DNA of 64,000 nucleotides from Ailurus styani (lineage: Eukaryota > Chordata > Mammalia > Carnivora > Ailuridae), in the NCBI GenBank assembly GCA_002007465.1, contig LNAC01000101.1, positions 2,995,281-3,059,280 of the forward strand, in the 5' to 3' direction. Below are positions 1 through 12,600 of this stretch, piece after piece. The notes beneath the pieces were generated by a model, which worked only from the letters and a program-made list of their open reading frames with translations, was not told where the DNA came from and searched no databases. A program made the translations under genes and the position numbers. Position 1 is the stretch's first letter. Each line of letters begins with the position of its first letter.

Positions 1-162
1 AGAGATTACAAGTAGGCAGAGAGGCAGGCAGAGAGAGAGGAGAGAGGAGGAAGCAGGCTCCCTGCTGAGCAGAGAGCCCGATGTGGGCCTCGATCCCAGG
101 ACCCTGGGATCATGACCTGAGCCGAAGGCAGTGGCTTTAACCGCTGAGCCACCCAGGCGCCC
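1..162 (-). mobile_element. SINEC, cut by window edge
   Basis: Minus-strand Carnivora tRNA-Lys SINE. The reverse complement of the head (GGGCGCCTGGGTGGCTCAG) is at 145-162. The A-rich tail is outside the window. Confidence 0.9.
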
Positions 163-956
163 AATGTCACATTTTTCTTGCACAGCGCACTTCAGTGTTC
201 CTAAGCACTGATATGAGGAATAAAGTCTGAAGACAAATGGTGTTATCACGTAAAGGATGGTTTATGTCCCAGCTAAATGTCCTGTACCGTTTACTCCCTC
301 CATACATCACAGTAAGGTAGGAAAGACCCCATACACCACAATTAGGAAAACCAAAGACATGTGAACCCTGGGGGGGGGGCACAAAATTGAAGCAGGGACG
401 CTTTGTGCACTAAACTCATTCCCCATCTCCCTATCATTAACACACCCCCTACCCCAACCTGTCATCCATCTCATCTCGACAGAATAAGCGCAGCTCACAA
501 TTCACACAGAGAGGCCCATAGAGTCGAGATCCCGTTCCTCTACCCATAGGTTATGGCTCTTCCCCCAAGCACTCCTCACTGACCACAGATACTTAGCATG
601 CTGCCTTTTAGGAAAACATGGGCCAAAAGTATTTCTAAAAAGAGGCCTAAACACAGATAAGTCAATATAATTAGGGTAAAAAAACCTACGATTTTTATAC
701 TAAAACAGCAAAATATTTTCTAAGCTAATTCCTTGTTTGTTGTTGAACCCTAGTGAGGAGACACTGAACTCACAGAACAAAGAAAACATGCTGAAACATG
801 CTGTCCTTCCGGCCCTAACTCTCACATTAGACACATTCCATGAAGTGAAGCGAGCCAGGCTGCCAATGGCATCCTTAGCGCTTTGACCCTCGGGAGATTC
901 CTTACAGAGCCACGGGGCCAAGAAAGAGCCACCCATCTAGAAGGACGCTCTGTTAC
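1..956 (-). other. Intron 14 (partial)
   Basis: This sequence is downstream of exon 14 on the transcript strand. It holds the end of a minus-strand SINE (1-162). The rest (163-956) shows no recognisable exon for the MATE C-terminal tail and no repeat I can name; short open frames here are not supported. Confidence 0.6.
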
Positions 957-1051
957 CTGCTCGGCAACTCTCTTCCAGTTTGTCCTGCAGATGAGCACCA
1001 AATAGAAAAGGGCTTGAAAGAAAACGCAGATGATCAATCCAGACCAGAGAC
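957..1051 (-). CDS. SLC47A2: MATE exon 14 (residues 437-468)
   Basis: This 95-nt exon completes Gly437 and reads [20 protein letters not shown] then [11 protein letters not shown], ending in phase 0. The acceptor is atccctag|GTCTC and the donor GAGCAG|gtaacag. It is the twelfth membrane helix and the start of the cytosolic tail (human LWSGIIICTVFQAVCFLGFI..NWKKACQQ). The following tail and final-helix exons are not visible in 1-956. Confidence 0.93.
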
Positions 1052-4000
1052 CTAGGGATATAGGATGAGAATCACCACTTAGATGTTCTTCGCTTATGTT
1101 CCCGTCATTGTTAACATTCTTCCAAAATTACTGTATCCATACAGTTAAAATAACTTCAGCTAAAATGACTTCCTCAAAAATTTACAGGAGTATGGATCAG
1201 GATTGGACTCAAGTTTACCAATGATCAATCAGTGGCCGTCCCTCTGCCAAATAAACAGTAAAAGCACCACAAAACTGTTTGCTGTTTCTATCCTGATTTA
1301 ACAAATATGTACTGGCTTTGTTTGTGGCAGGTCTTGTTTTAAGGGTTAGAAACAAAGAACTGGACAGGCTGGCAAGACTGGGGCCCTGCCGGAGCTGACA
1401 CGCTACCGGGGGAGACAGGTGACACACAAGGCGGCAAACGTGCTAGTTGGAAGGGTGAGAAGGGCCACGGAAGACACTGAACAGAGCGCTGTAATAGTGA
1501 CCCACAGCCTGGAGTCCGCGAGAAGGGCAGCTGGCTCTCACCCACGGTAGGGGTGGTGGGGGGAGTGGCTGTGACAGCTCCAGGACAGGCCCAGCAGGCA
1601 GAGGGAGGCGAAGGCCCAGGCCCAGGGGAAACCAACTGCAGTGTGGGAAAGTTTACTGAGAAAATAAACGGATCCATTAAAAAAAAAAAAACCGACATAA
1701 ATAATGCCTATCCACATATGACTTATGAAACTATTTAAACTAATTAAATATCCATTATATACCAAAGTGGATATAAAATATCCACTCGTATATCGACAAC
1801 TTTACGACAAAGTGGGGCGCTTTGGTTAGAGATGGAATCTGGCATAGATTGCGAATTAGTCCATCCATTCATTCATTCCACATCCGGGGCCCCACACTGG
1901 CAAATGCACATGGACGCTGGTCCTCTGTGGACTCCTGGTAATGAAACAAACCTGGAATTTAACCAAACTCCTGACAATGAAACAAAACTTCTCAGTTGAG
2001 AAGTAGGTGAACTGACATCCCTTTGAGGGAGGGATTCTATTCCTAGGAATCCATCCTGAGGAAAGATTCAGGGAGGTTAATAATTCATACACCTAGGAGG
2101 CTCATCACAATCTTATTTATAAAGAGAAGCTATTTATTTATTTATTTATTTATTAAATATCTTATTTATTTGACAGAGAGAGAGAGCGCACAAGCAGGGG
2201 GAGCAGAAGAGGGAGAAGCAGGCTCCCCGCCGAACAGGGAGCCCTATGTGGCAGGGAAGCCTGCTTCTCCCTCTCTCTCTCTGCAGCTCTCTCTGCTGTT
2301 CCCTGCTTCTGTTCTCTCTCTCTCTCACTCTGTCAAATAAGTAAATAAAATCTTAAAAAATAAATAAATAAAGAGAAGCAATTCAAATGTCCACTATCAG
2401 GGAAGCATTAAAGAAACGATACAAGGAAGTAGTACAGAGGTACTAAAAACCATGTCTTTAACATGGAATGGGAGGAAATTATATATTCAGTATAACCCTA
2501 TGTCTGTGAATAATAGAAAAAATACTGCAATAAAATACACTGAATGCCTCTGCTGTTACAGCTCAGCAGTATAATTAAAGGTAATTTAATTTTCTGTATA
2601 TTTTAAGCATTTCCCCAAATTTCCATACTGTTAGAGTAAAATTTTAATAATTTAAAAGTACTTTGTAACAAATCTGAGTACCTACTAAGTACAACAGTAA
2701 AAAGCCTCTTAGTGAACAGAGAGAGAGAGAGAGAGAGAGAGATCTGCTTATTCTAAAGAAGCATTAAATTCTAATGAGAGAGAGGTCTTAGCATTTTTTT
2801 TTAAGTTGAATTATAAAACCCTAGCAGCTTATTGAGGATAGGGGCTCTTGCAATTTAGGTAAGTGGTACTTCCCGGGTGTTTAGGACAGTGTTTGGTGGT
2901 ACTATGAGACGGTAATAAACATGTGGCAGTTGTGTGTCCCAAACAGGAATAATGAAGCCCAGCTTGACACTGATCAGCTACGCAAAGGCCCCCAGATGTA
3001 GCAGTCATGAAAAAGAGAGACGACATTGAAGACACTTATTCTTTAAGCCATCAAGTAACACTTCCAAGGAAGTCAAGAAACTAAGCTGTGTGGACACAGG
3101 GAGGCTTCTATGACAGCTGCAAAGTTAAAATTTCAGAGAACTGGGGCAGAGTCAAAATTTTTACATGGAAAAAATGTACTAATTCTATATAGAACTAAAG
3201 AACCTATTTGAATACATACTATAGCATTTAGTCAGTCCTCCAATTAGACTATTTTTTTTTCGCTAAAAAAATAAATTCACTGTCACTGAAGTCTATAGAA
3301 AATACAGATGTGGATATATATGCAAAACGTATGTGTAACAACTTACTCCCAGAGCACATGATAGATTATTCTGTACAATTCTGTACATTTAGGATCTTGA
3401 TAATGGATAATTTTCTTAAAACCCCAGTAATTTGCTAAAGTGACCCCCCAAAAAAGGTCTAAACAAACTGATTTTTCAGAAACAAAATTGAGAAAGCTGT
3501 AAAAAGGAGAAAACCCTCCAAGACATAAGGTCACAACAGTTTTATAGAATTCCACCACACCTTTCCAAAAGAAATAGTTCCTATACTATGTAAATTATTC
3601 CAGGGCATACAGAAAGGAAAGAAGTTTAATTCCTTTTATGAAAGGAGTATAACATTAATTAATATCAGAACCTAAGAAATATTACACTAAAAATAAAACT
3701 AAAGACCAATCTTACTTATATCATTGTAAAAAAAAATCCTTAAATAAGATATCAACAGAATCTGGCAGCTCAGTACAAGAATAGCACATAATGACCAGGA
3801 TTGTTCAATATGAGGAACCCAATTAATATCATTTATCATCATAATCTACATAAGGAGAAAAACCATAGGATCATTTTCATAGGCACAAAAAGTTACTTTT
3901 TTAAACAAAAGTAAAAATAAAGTAGAAGGATATAAAAATAATGTTAAAATCCTATTGTAGAGTTCTTGCCAGAACAGTAAGGCAAGAAAAGAAAGAAAGG

Positions 4001-6638
4001 GCATAAAAATTGGAAAGAAGTAAAATTATTTTTATTTACATATGACATGTAATTATTTTTGACAAAATACCCAAGCATTCTGGTTGGAAATATTCAATAA
4101 AATAGACTGAATGAATACTTCTTAAACATGATTTAAAAAGGAGGTACACACATACTTACTTATGTGTGTTTGCATGTGTGTATGTGTGTGTGTTAGTCCA
4201 AAATCCTGCATGCTATTTATTGTAGAAACACTGGAAACATTATCTGTAAAATCCTAAATAAGACAAACATTTCCACAAATACTACAACAATTTAATACTA
4301 GAATTACTAGAACACTTTATTACTAGAACACTCAATTACTAGAACAATTTATTACTAGAAGCATTAAGGAAAAGAAAGAAATAAGTGATATAAAATCTGG
4401 TAAAGACAACATAAAATTATTTGTAGATGATATGACTGTATACCTGGAAAAACCATGAGAATCAACGGAAAACTACTGCAGCTAAGAGGAATTCCAAATT
4501 TTTTTTTTTTTAAAGATTTTATTTATTTATTTCACAGAGGGAGAGAGATCACAAGGAGGCAGAGAGGCAGGCAGAGAGAGAGGGGGAAGCAGGCTCCCTG
4601 CTGAGCAGAGAGCCCGATGCGGGCCTCGATCCCAGGACCCTGAGATCATGACCTGAGCCGAAGGCAGAGGCTTTAACCCACTGNCCTGAGATCATGACCT
4701 GGGCCGAAAGCAGAGGCTTTAACCCACTGAGCCACCCAGGCGCCCAGGAATTCCAAATTTTAACAAGATACAAAATTCACATGTCCTCCTACATACAAAC
4801 AACCACGTAGATCATAGATTGGAAGGGGAAACCTCATTTACAATGGCAACAAAAGGATAAAGTGTCCAGAGCTACAATTAACAAGAAATGTGTAAAAGCT
4901 TTTGAGGAAAATGATTTTTAAAAAATGCCTGAATAGAAGCTAACATTTCCAAAATGTTCATCAGATATTTGAACATACACCACTGAGAGTGTCAGCGATG
5001 CACCCACTTCATGAAAACACAAACGGCTTCCAGGTCTTGGACCAATTGGTGGCTGGATTTCAGAGTTGGTTCCTTCATCTTTCGATGTGAATGGATTTAT
5101 TCCCTAGAGACAGAAATCTATAGGTAATATTTTGAGATTAAACCCAGGAGAGAAGAATTTCCCCGAGGAAGAAATAAGATATCTGAAAAATAGAAGCTGT
5201 CTCAAGGACCTCTTCATTTGCACGCTCTGCAGGAAAACAGATGCTAAATAGTAACACCTTAATGAGCGTAATAAATATCTGAGTTAGGTATGTAGTTTAC
5301 TGGAGATAATAAATGCTAAGATGAATGTCATAGCCATTATAAACTCTCAACTCTTCCTCTCTGAAACAGGGATAAATCCCTCACAGATATGAAAGATTAT
5401 AGAGGCAGAATTGGTTAAGACTTGGCATCACCACTGGGCAGAGCTTTTTAGCCTGGATGACTAGATCCGAAAGGGCACCAGGAGTCAGAAATGTTGGCAG
5501 GACCACTGTGAATACATGGGGCAGCTGAAATGCACAGAACAGAACCTCAGGCATGAAGTCAGGCCCAGAAATGGAGATCCAAGAACCACAGGCACCAAAG
5601 ACCGAGACCCTAAGGCTTTTGAGGAAGAGAATGCAGAACAAGAAAAGCAAAAGGATCACCTCCTGGTTCTTGGTGAAGGCCTACATTCGAAGAGCATAAA
5701 GTAGAAAAACTGCCAAAGAACACAAGAGGAATAAATACTAACAGCAGGCTTTGTGAACTCACAAAAGATAGGGATCTTGTTTATCTTTATATTCCCAGAT
5801 TCTAACATACCACAGGGCCTGAGATACACAGATAAACCTTTGTTTTATGAATGAGGGAATTATGAAAGTCAAAGAGATGAAGATAATGTGCACGCAACAG
5901 TAATCAGTATGGTTCTGGAGGCAAACTATCTGGGTTCAAACCCTGTTTCATCATTTACTATCTGTGGGAAAAATCACTTAACCTCTTCAGATTTTAGCTT
6001 CTTCATATTTAAGGTGGAACTAGTGGGAGATCATATCTTATGTGGGCATCATAAACTTATATGATATAATAGACATAAAAGGTTACCATATTTCTGATAA
6101 AAGCTCCTTATGAATATTATCTCACAGCATGTGAATTTGTTTTTACATTTTCTAAATTTAAAAATAAAAGTATTGTAGAAGAATATAGAAAAATGTTAAA
6201 ACCTGATTGTAGAAGTTCTTGCCATAAAATAAGGCAAGAAAAAGAAATAAAAGGCATTAAAATTGGAAAGGAAGGCAAGAAAGGAGTCTTTTTAATAAAT
6301 GGTGTTGGGGAAACTGGATAGCTAGATGAAAAAGAATGAAACTGAACCACTTTTTTAAACCATACACAAAAATTAACTTAAAATGGAGTCAAGACCTAAA
6401 TGTGAGACCCCAAACCATAAAAATCCCAAAAGAAAACATAAGCAGTAATCTCTTAGACATACTTATGGACATATCTCCTTAGGCAAGGAAAACAAAAACA
6501 AAAACAAAAAACTATTGGGACTAAACCAAAATAAAAAGCTTCCACATAGCAAAGGAGACCATAAAAAAACCAAAAAATCAATCTACTGAATGGGAGAAGA
6601 TATTTGCAAATGATTTATCTGATGAGGGGTTGATATCC

Positions 6639-6685
<47 letters not shown>

Positions 6686-9600
6686 GTGTGTTATATAACT
6701 CAACACCAAAAAACAATCTGATTAAAAAATGGTCAGAGAACCTGAATAGACATTTTTTCCCAAAGACATACAGATGGCTAACAGACACGTGAAAGTATCA
6801 CTAATCAACAAGGAAAGGCAAATCAAAACTATCAGATACCGCCTCACACCAGTCAGAACAGCTAGTACAGAAAGAGACAAGAAACAGTGTAGTCAAGGAT
6901 ATGAAGAAAAGAGAACCTTGGGGCACCTGGGTGGCTCAGTTGGTTAGGCATCTGCTTTTGGCTCAGAGTGTGATCCCAGCATCCAGAATCGAGCCCCACA
7001 TCAGGCTTCTTGCTCAGCAAGGTACCTGCTTCTCCCTCTCCCTCTGCCCCTTCCCCCACTCATGCACGTGCTCAGTCTCTCTCATTCTGTCTCAAATAAA
7101 TAAAAATCTTAATAAAAGGAAAAAGAAAAGGAAACGGGAACCTCATACACTGTGGGTGGGAATGTGTAGCCACTTAGGGAAACAGTATGAAGGTTCCTCA
7201 AAGAAATAGAAGTAGAACTACCACATGACCCAACAATCCTGCTTCTGGGTATTTACCCAAAGTAAATGAAAACACTATTTCAAAAAGATATATATATCAC
7301 TGTATTTATTACAGAATTATTTATAATAGCCAAGATATGGAAGCAACCCAGTGTCCATCGATAGATGGATGGATAAGGAAAATGTGGTACATGTATACTA
7401 TGGAAAATTATTAAGGCATTAAAAGGAATGAAATCTTGCCATTTGCAACAGCATGGATAGAGCTAGAGAGTATAATGCAAAGCACGGAAAGTTAGTCAAA
7501 AACAAATACCATATGATCTCACTCATATGTGGAACTTAAGAAACAAAACAAAAGAGCAAAGGAAAAAAAAAGACAAACTAAGAAACAGACTCTTAAGTAT
7601 AGAGAACAAACTAAGGTGGGGGAAGTTGGGGGAAAGAGGGAACTAGGTGATAGGGATTAAAGAGAATACTTATCATAATAAAATTAAATTAAAAAATTAG
7701 AAATGGAGTAAAATTATTTCTATTTACATATGACATGATCCTATATATATATATATGATCCTATATATAGAAATCTTAAAAAAAATCTACACATAAAAAA
7801 TACTACAGCTAATAAATTCCTTAAACTTAAATCAACACAAAAAATCAGTTGTGTTTTAATACACCATGAAGGAACAATCTGAAAAGGAAATTAAGAAAAT
7901 AATTCTATTTGCAATTGATCCAAAAGAATAAAATATCTAGGAATAAATCTAATGAAGGAAGTGAAAAACATGGAAAATTTCAAAACACTGGCTGTAAGAA
8001 ATTAAAGACCTAAATAAATGGAAAAGACATTCTGTGTTCATGGATTGGAAGACTTAAAATTGTGAAGATTCCAATATTCTCTCCAAAGCAGTTTACAGAT
8101 TCAATGCAGATAAAAATTCTAATTTTTTTTTTGCAAAAATGGAAAACCTGACCCTCAAATTCATATGGAATTCCAAGAATCCTCAAATAGCCCAAACAAA
8201 ATTTAAAAAGAACAAAGCTGGAAGGCTTACACTCCCTGATCTCAAAAATTATTTTACAGAAATCAAAACAGAGTGGTCCTGGTATGAGCCAGACATAGAG
8301 ACTAATGGAGTAGAAGACAGAGTCCAGAAATAAACTCATACATCTATGGCCAACTAATTTTCGACAAGTGTGCAAGATCATTCAGTGGGGACAGAATAGT
8401 TTTTCAATAAATGGCGTTCACTTCGCCTACGTGATTCGTCATATTTCAGGTCTGAGGCTAATGCAGGACTACTTTAGGACAAGCCAGTTCTGGCAACTCT
8501 GTCCTCCAACCCATGATAGGTGCTCACAGGACCAAGGTCTTCTCTCTTGCAGTATTGAACCCAAACGGAATTATTGGGTAATTAATTAATCCTGGCCTCA
8601 TCCTGAGGGCACAGATCATGTCTATTTTGTTCAAGACTACATTTCCAGTGCTGTTGCACAGAGGAAAATAATGCTGCTTTGTATCTCAAGCAGTTTATCT
8701 TAATAAGACAGGTGAGATTTGACGCTGAGCACTGAAGAGTCAAAAACATACCTATTATCCCAAGTTTAGCAGCAAACATCAGAGATGCTCCAATGGGAAA
8801 ACCGAAAACATAATAACCAATGGCATTCAAGATAGCACCAATCTTTTGTTTTCCTGTACCTCGAAGGACTCCCCCGCAGGTGCCCTAAAGAGAGGAATAC
8901 CGAATCCAACACTGTAATCATCTACCTGTCATCACATCAAGTCTGGAAAACTACATTAACATATCACAAGTTTGGATATGGTCAAACAGTTCCATCTCAA
9001 AATGAGAACTGCACATTATCTAAGAGAGAGAGAAAAATGTTATGCTTCTAAGGTTATATTAACAACAATAAACTACAGCAACGTTCATTAGAAACCCATC
9101 AGGTAACATTATTTAAATCTCTATTTTAAAATATTTTGTGGGATGCCTGGGTGGCTCAGTTGGTTAAGCTCCTGACTGTTATTTCGGCTCAGGTCATGAT
9201 CTCAGGGTTGCGGGATGAAGCCCTGCGTCAGACTCCACACTCAGCAGGGAGTCTGCTTAATTAAGTTTCTCTCTCCCTCTGCCCCCCCCCTCCAAAATAA
9301 ATAAATAATTTTTTAAAAAGATTTTATTTATTTCAGAGAGAGAGAGAGAGAGAGAGAACACAAGCAGGGGGAGACAGGCAAAGGGAGAGGGAGAAGCAGA
9401 CCCCGCTGAGCAAGAAGCTCGAGGTGGGGCTCGATCCCAGCACCCTGGGATCATGACCTGAGCAGAAGGCAGACACTTAACCAGCTGAGACACGCAGGCG
9501 CCCCATGAATAAATCTTTAAAAGACATATTTTGTAAAAGCATATGTTAAAAAGTGTAGAGCTTTGTTGATGGAAATCTCAGCAGAAACCAGTCTGATATC

Positions 9601-12600
9601 ATGGCTGAAAAATATCAGTGGGACCATGGGCTTCAAAAATGCCCAGAACCAGAGTGGTGACAATCGTCTTGTTCTCTTCCACATTATTCTTAACACAGCC
9701 AGTGCTCAATGGGCACCACATCTTCAGAGGGACATTAACAAACAGAAGAAATTCCCAGGGAGAAAAAGCAAGATGGCAAATGTACTTAGAAGTCATCTCA
9801 TGAGGGCTAATTGCTGAAATTGGGAATAAGCCTCGAAGCATCATTCCAGGGTACAGAAGCAGGGTCTTCAAATGCCTACAAATCTCTAGAAAATCAGCCT
9901 AGGGAAGGACTTTTTAGTGGTCAGAGTTAGCCCAAAGGTGGCCCGGCCTGCCTTGGCCAACACAGCAGAGATCACCTGATCACTTGGCTAGAAAGTCACA
10001 CAGGGCATTCAGGCCTCAGATAAAGAAGAGGTTGGGTAACTCTGGTTTCTTCCACCCTGCAATGCTGTACTCCAGAGCAACCCAGCTTGCCCACAAATGG
10101 CTAAGAATGCCTGAGGCATTCAGTTTCTCTTCTTCAAGATGACATCACAGACATTTAATTCAATAGTTAGAAACACAAAGCACATTTTGCCATGTATATC
10201 AGAGTTAAATCACTCCAAATACTCACTGCAAGTGCATCAAATAGATGAAAGGGAGCAAAAATCGGCATCACTTGGCTCACAAGATAAATGATATCTCTGT
10301 TGGAGGAAAAGAAAGTAGTCAGTGACCCAAAAATCACATATAAGCGGAGGACTAATTAACTACTGAGCTGACAAACCTAACAAATCGATCAGGTAGTTCA
10401 GTGAAAACACTACTTTGCAATTGGACAAAACAAGTACACTGTAAAGCCTCACTAATGTAAGTTTTATTAGTTAGAATTTATGGTAAAAGGGACAAGGTCT
10501 AGGTTGCCGCTACGGAGGATAACTGTTAAAGTTTTGTTCATGAGTCTAGAAATGTGCAGGGTGGGAAGAAAGGTTTCAGCTTGTGTACGGTAATCTTCCT
10601 CTGTGAGTGGGAGTCTTCCCCAAAACTGGAGTGGAAAGCCGGTGTTCACATCGGAAACCTTTGCCTCCTCATGGGTCCTCTGAACTCGGATTATGGTGGG
10701 AGATAGGCCTGGGGAGGGACTCCAGCGGGGGTCCCGGGATTTTGGAGAGAGACAAGCAGAGAGCAGAGTTGGAGGTGACTAAGGTCGTGCACAACAGGGC
10801 CAATGTGATGGCGATACATGAGACAAGCTATCACTCTCTCCCCAAAGGAACTTTTCCTGCTTCCTTACCATGCGCCCCAAATGGGAAGACTGCCAGTGAA
10901 CAGATACCACGACAGCCTGCGGTCAGCCCTCCCACCAGTAGTGACCTCTTCAGAACAGATCCACAGGACTACAAATGGACCTCCTGTGCACACTACCTCT
11001 ACAAATCAGAACGACGATGTGGTCTTTCATTCAAACACAGACATTAACCCTGTGTTCACCAGACACTGAAGAAAATCCACAGCACACACAAAAAAAGGAA
11101 AGACCAAAGTGAGGGTGTAGAATGGTGGACACAAACAGCTGACATTTCTGTAAGCAAACACAGAATGCCTGGGAAAAGAAGCAAATGGGGGAAAAAATGA
11201 AATGAAAAAGACAAACACTAAAAGAAAACATTCTAGGGACACCTGGGTGGCTCAGTCAGTTGAGCGTCTGCCTTCAGCTCAGGTCACGATCCCGGGGTCC
11301 CTGCTGGGTAGGGAGTCTGCTTCTCCCTCTCCCTCTGCCTGCTGCTCCCCCTGCTTGTGCTCTCGCACTATTTTTCTCTCTCCCTCTTTCTCTCTCTCTG
11401 TCAAATAAATAAGTAAATAATCTAAAAAAAATTCTATTTAAGGACCGGATAATGAAATAGACATGAATAAACTCTAAATTTCAATTTGAAGATAAAGCTG
11501 AGGAAATACGCTAAAACACAGAGATAGAAAATAAGAGAAAAGAGACAATTCAGATTAATCCTTAAGTTCTACTATTTATAGAAATTTCTCAGAACTAAAG
11601 AAAAATCTAGTACTTTAGACTGAAAGTCTATAAAGTCCACCCTGAATAAAAGAGAAAAGATTCACCTACACCTAAGTACATCCAAGGACTAATATCTGAA
11701 AGATTTCCAGAAAAAAAATTCTCTTTCAAAAGAGTAAGAGTCAGATTAGCAAGAAAAGTCTATATCCAGATGACATTATGGAAGATGGTGGAGTAGGAAG
11801 CTCCAAGAATCATTCCTCTTACCAGAACAATTCTTTTTTTTTTTTACGATTTTATTTATTTATTTGACAAAGAGAGAAAGATCACAAGCAGGCAGAGAGG
11901 CAGGCAGAGGGAGAGGGGGAAGCAGGCTCCCTGCTGAGCAGAGAGCCCGATTCGGGGCTCAATCCCAGGATCCTGAGCCTAAGGCAGAGGCTTAACCCAC
12001 TGAGCCACCAGGCGCCCCTACCAGAACAATTATTGAACTGGCAAGAAATATCAAAACCATCCGTTTTCAGAACTCTGGAGTCTAGGTGAAAACTTGCAGG
12101 AAGAGTACTTGATGAATAAAGAGGCCAGTAAGTATCCATGAATTTGGTGTTTTGCTAGTAGCTACCATTTCCCAACCCCTGGTCCCACAACAGGCAGCTG
12201 TAGGGAGGCTGCCTGCATTCCTGATGGATTATTGGTGGCATGATGGACAGTAAGGATCTTTTCCTCCAAAAATCAGAGTCACGTGTTTTGCGCTTCTTGG
12301 CAGTTCACTAAGGGACTGGCATAGAGGTTGGTCCCTGTCTCAACCCCTCTGGGCTGAAATGCCTTCCCACACAGTGCCTGTCAAATAATTTAGAGAGACA
12401 GAACTTCTAAAAACAGTATTTCTTTTCTTATTGGATCAAGACATTTAAGGAAATCTTAAGGCCACTGGCTGGCTGAGGAGATAAGAGACACCACACATGA
12501 CAGGGAAAACAGTCTTTGTAAAAAGTGGTTTGGAAAATCGCTATACAAATGGACAAGTGCAGAACAGCAATGACAAGCAAGAGCAGCAATGCCCAAGGAA

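Larger units (their letters stand above)
6170..7690 (+). mobile_element. L1 3' part, internally deleted
   Basis: L1 sequence jumps from the ORF2 polymerase region (GCAAGAAAAAGAAATAAAAGGC, about 6230) straight to the ORF2 3' part (AATAAATGGTGTTGGGGAAACTGG, about 6296). It then runs to a degraded carnivore-type 3' end (GGTGATAGGGATTAAAGAG, about 7650). It contains a SINE at 6917-7118 and a CA repeat. Confidence 0.75.
1052..8751 (-). other. Intron 13
   Basis: This 7.7 kb intron contains a SINE foldback (2131-2372), a (GA)n tract at about 2717-2743, an L1 ORF2 remnant with an inserted SINE (3725-4930), an MIR (about 5905-6085) and two adjoining L1 fragments (6170-7690 and 7695-8425). The stretches 1052-2120, 2380-3720 and 4935-5900 hold nothing I recognise. 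Confidence 0.6.
8885..10226 (-). other. Intron 12
   Basis: This intron contains a nested pair of opposing SINEs (9138-9504). The segment around 9640-9880 resembles an ancient interspersed repeat whose consensus contains GGGCACCACA...GGACATT.ACAAAC; I cannot name the family with confidence. The remainder is unrecognised. Confidence 0.5.

Noticed and set aside
8139..8333. 64-codon plus-strand frame resembling a protein ([15 protein letters not shown])
   Set aside because: It is a short surviving piece of L1 ORF2 with stops on both sides.
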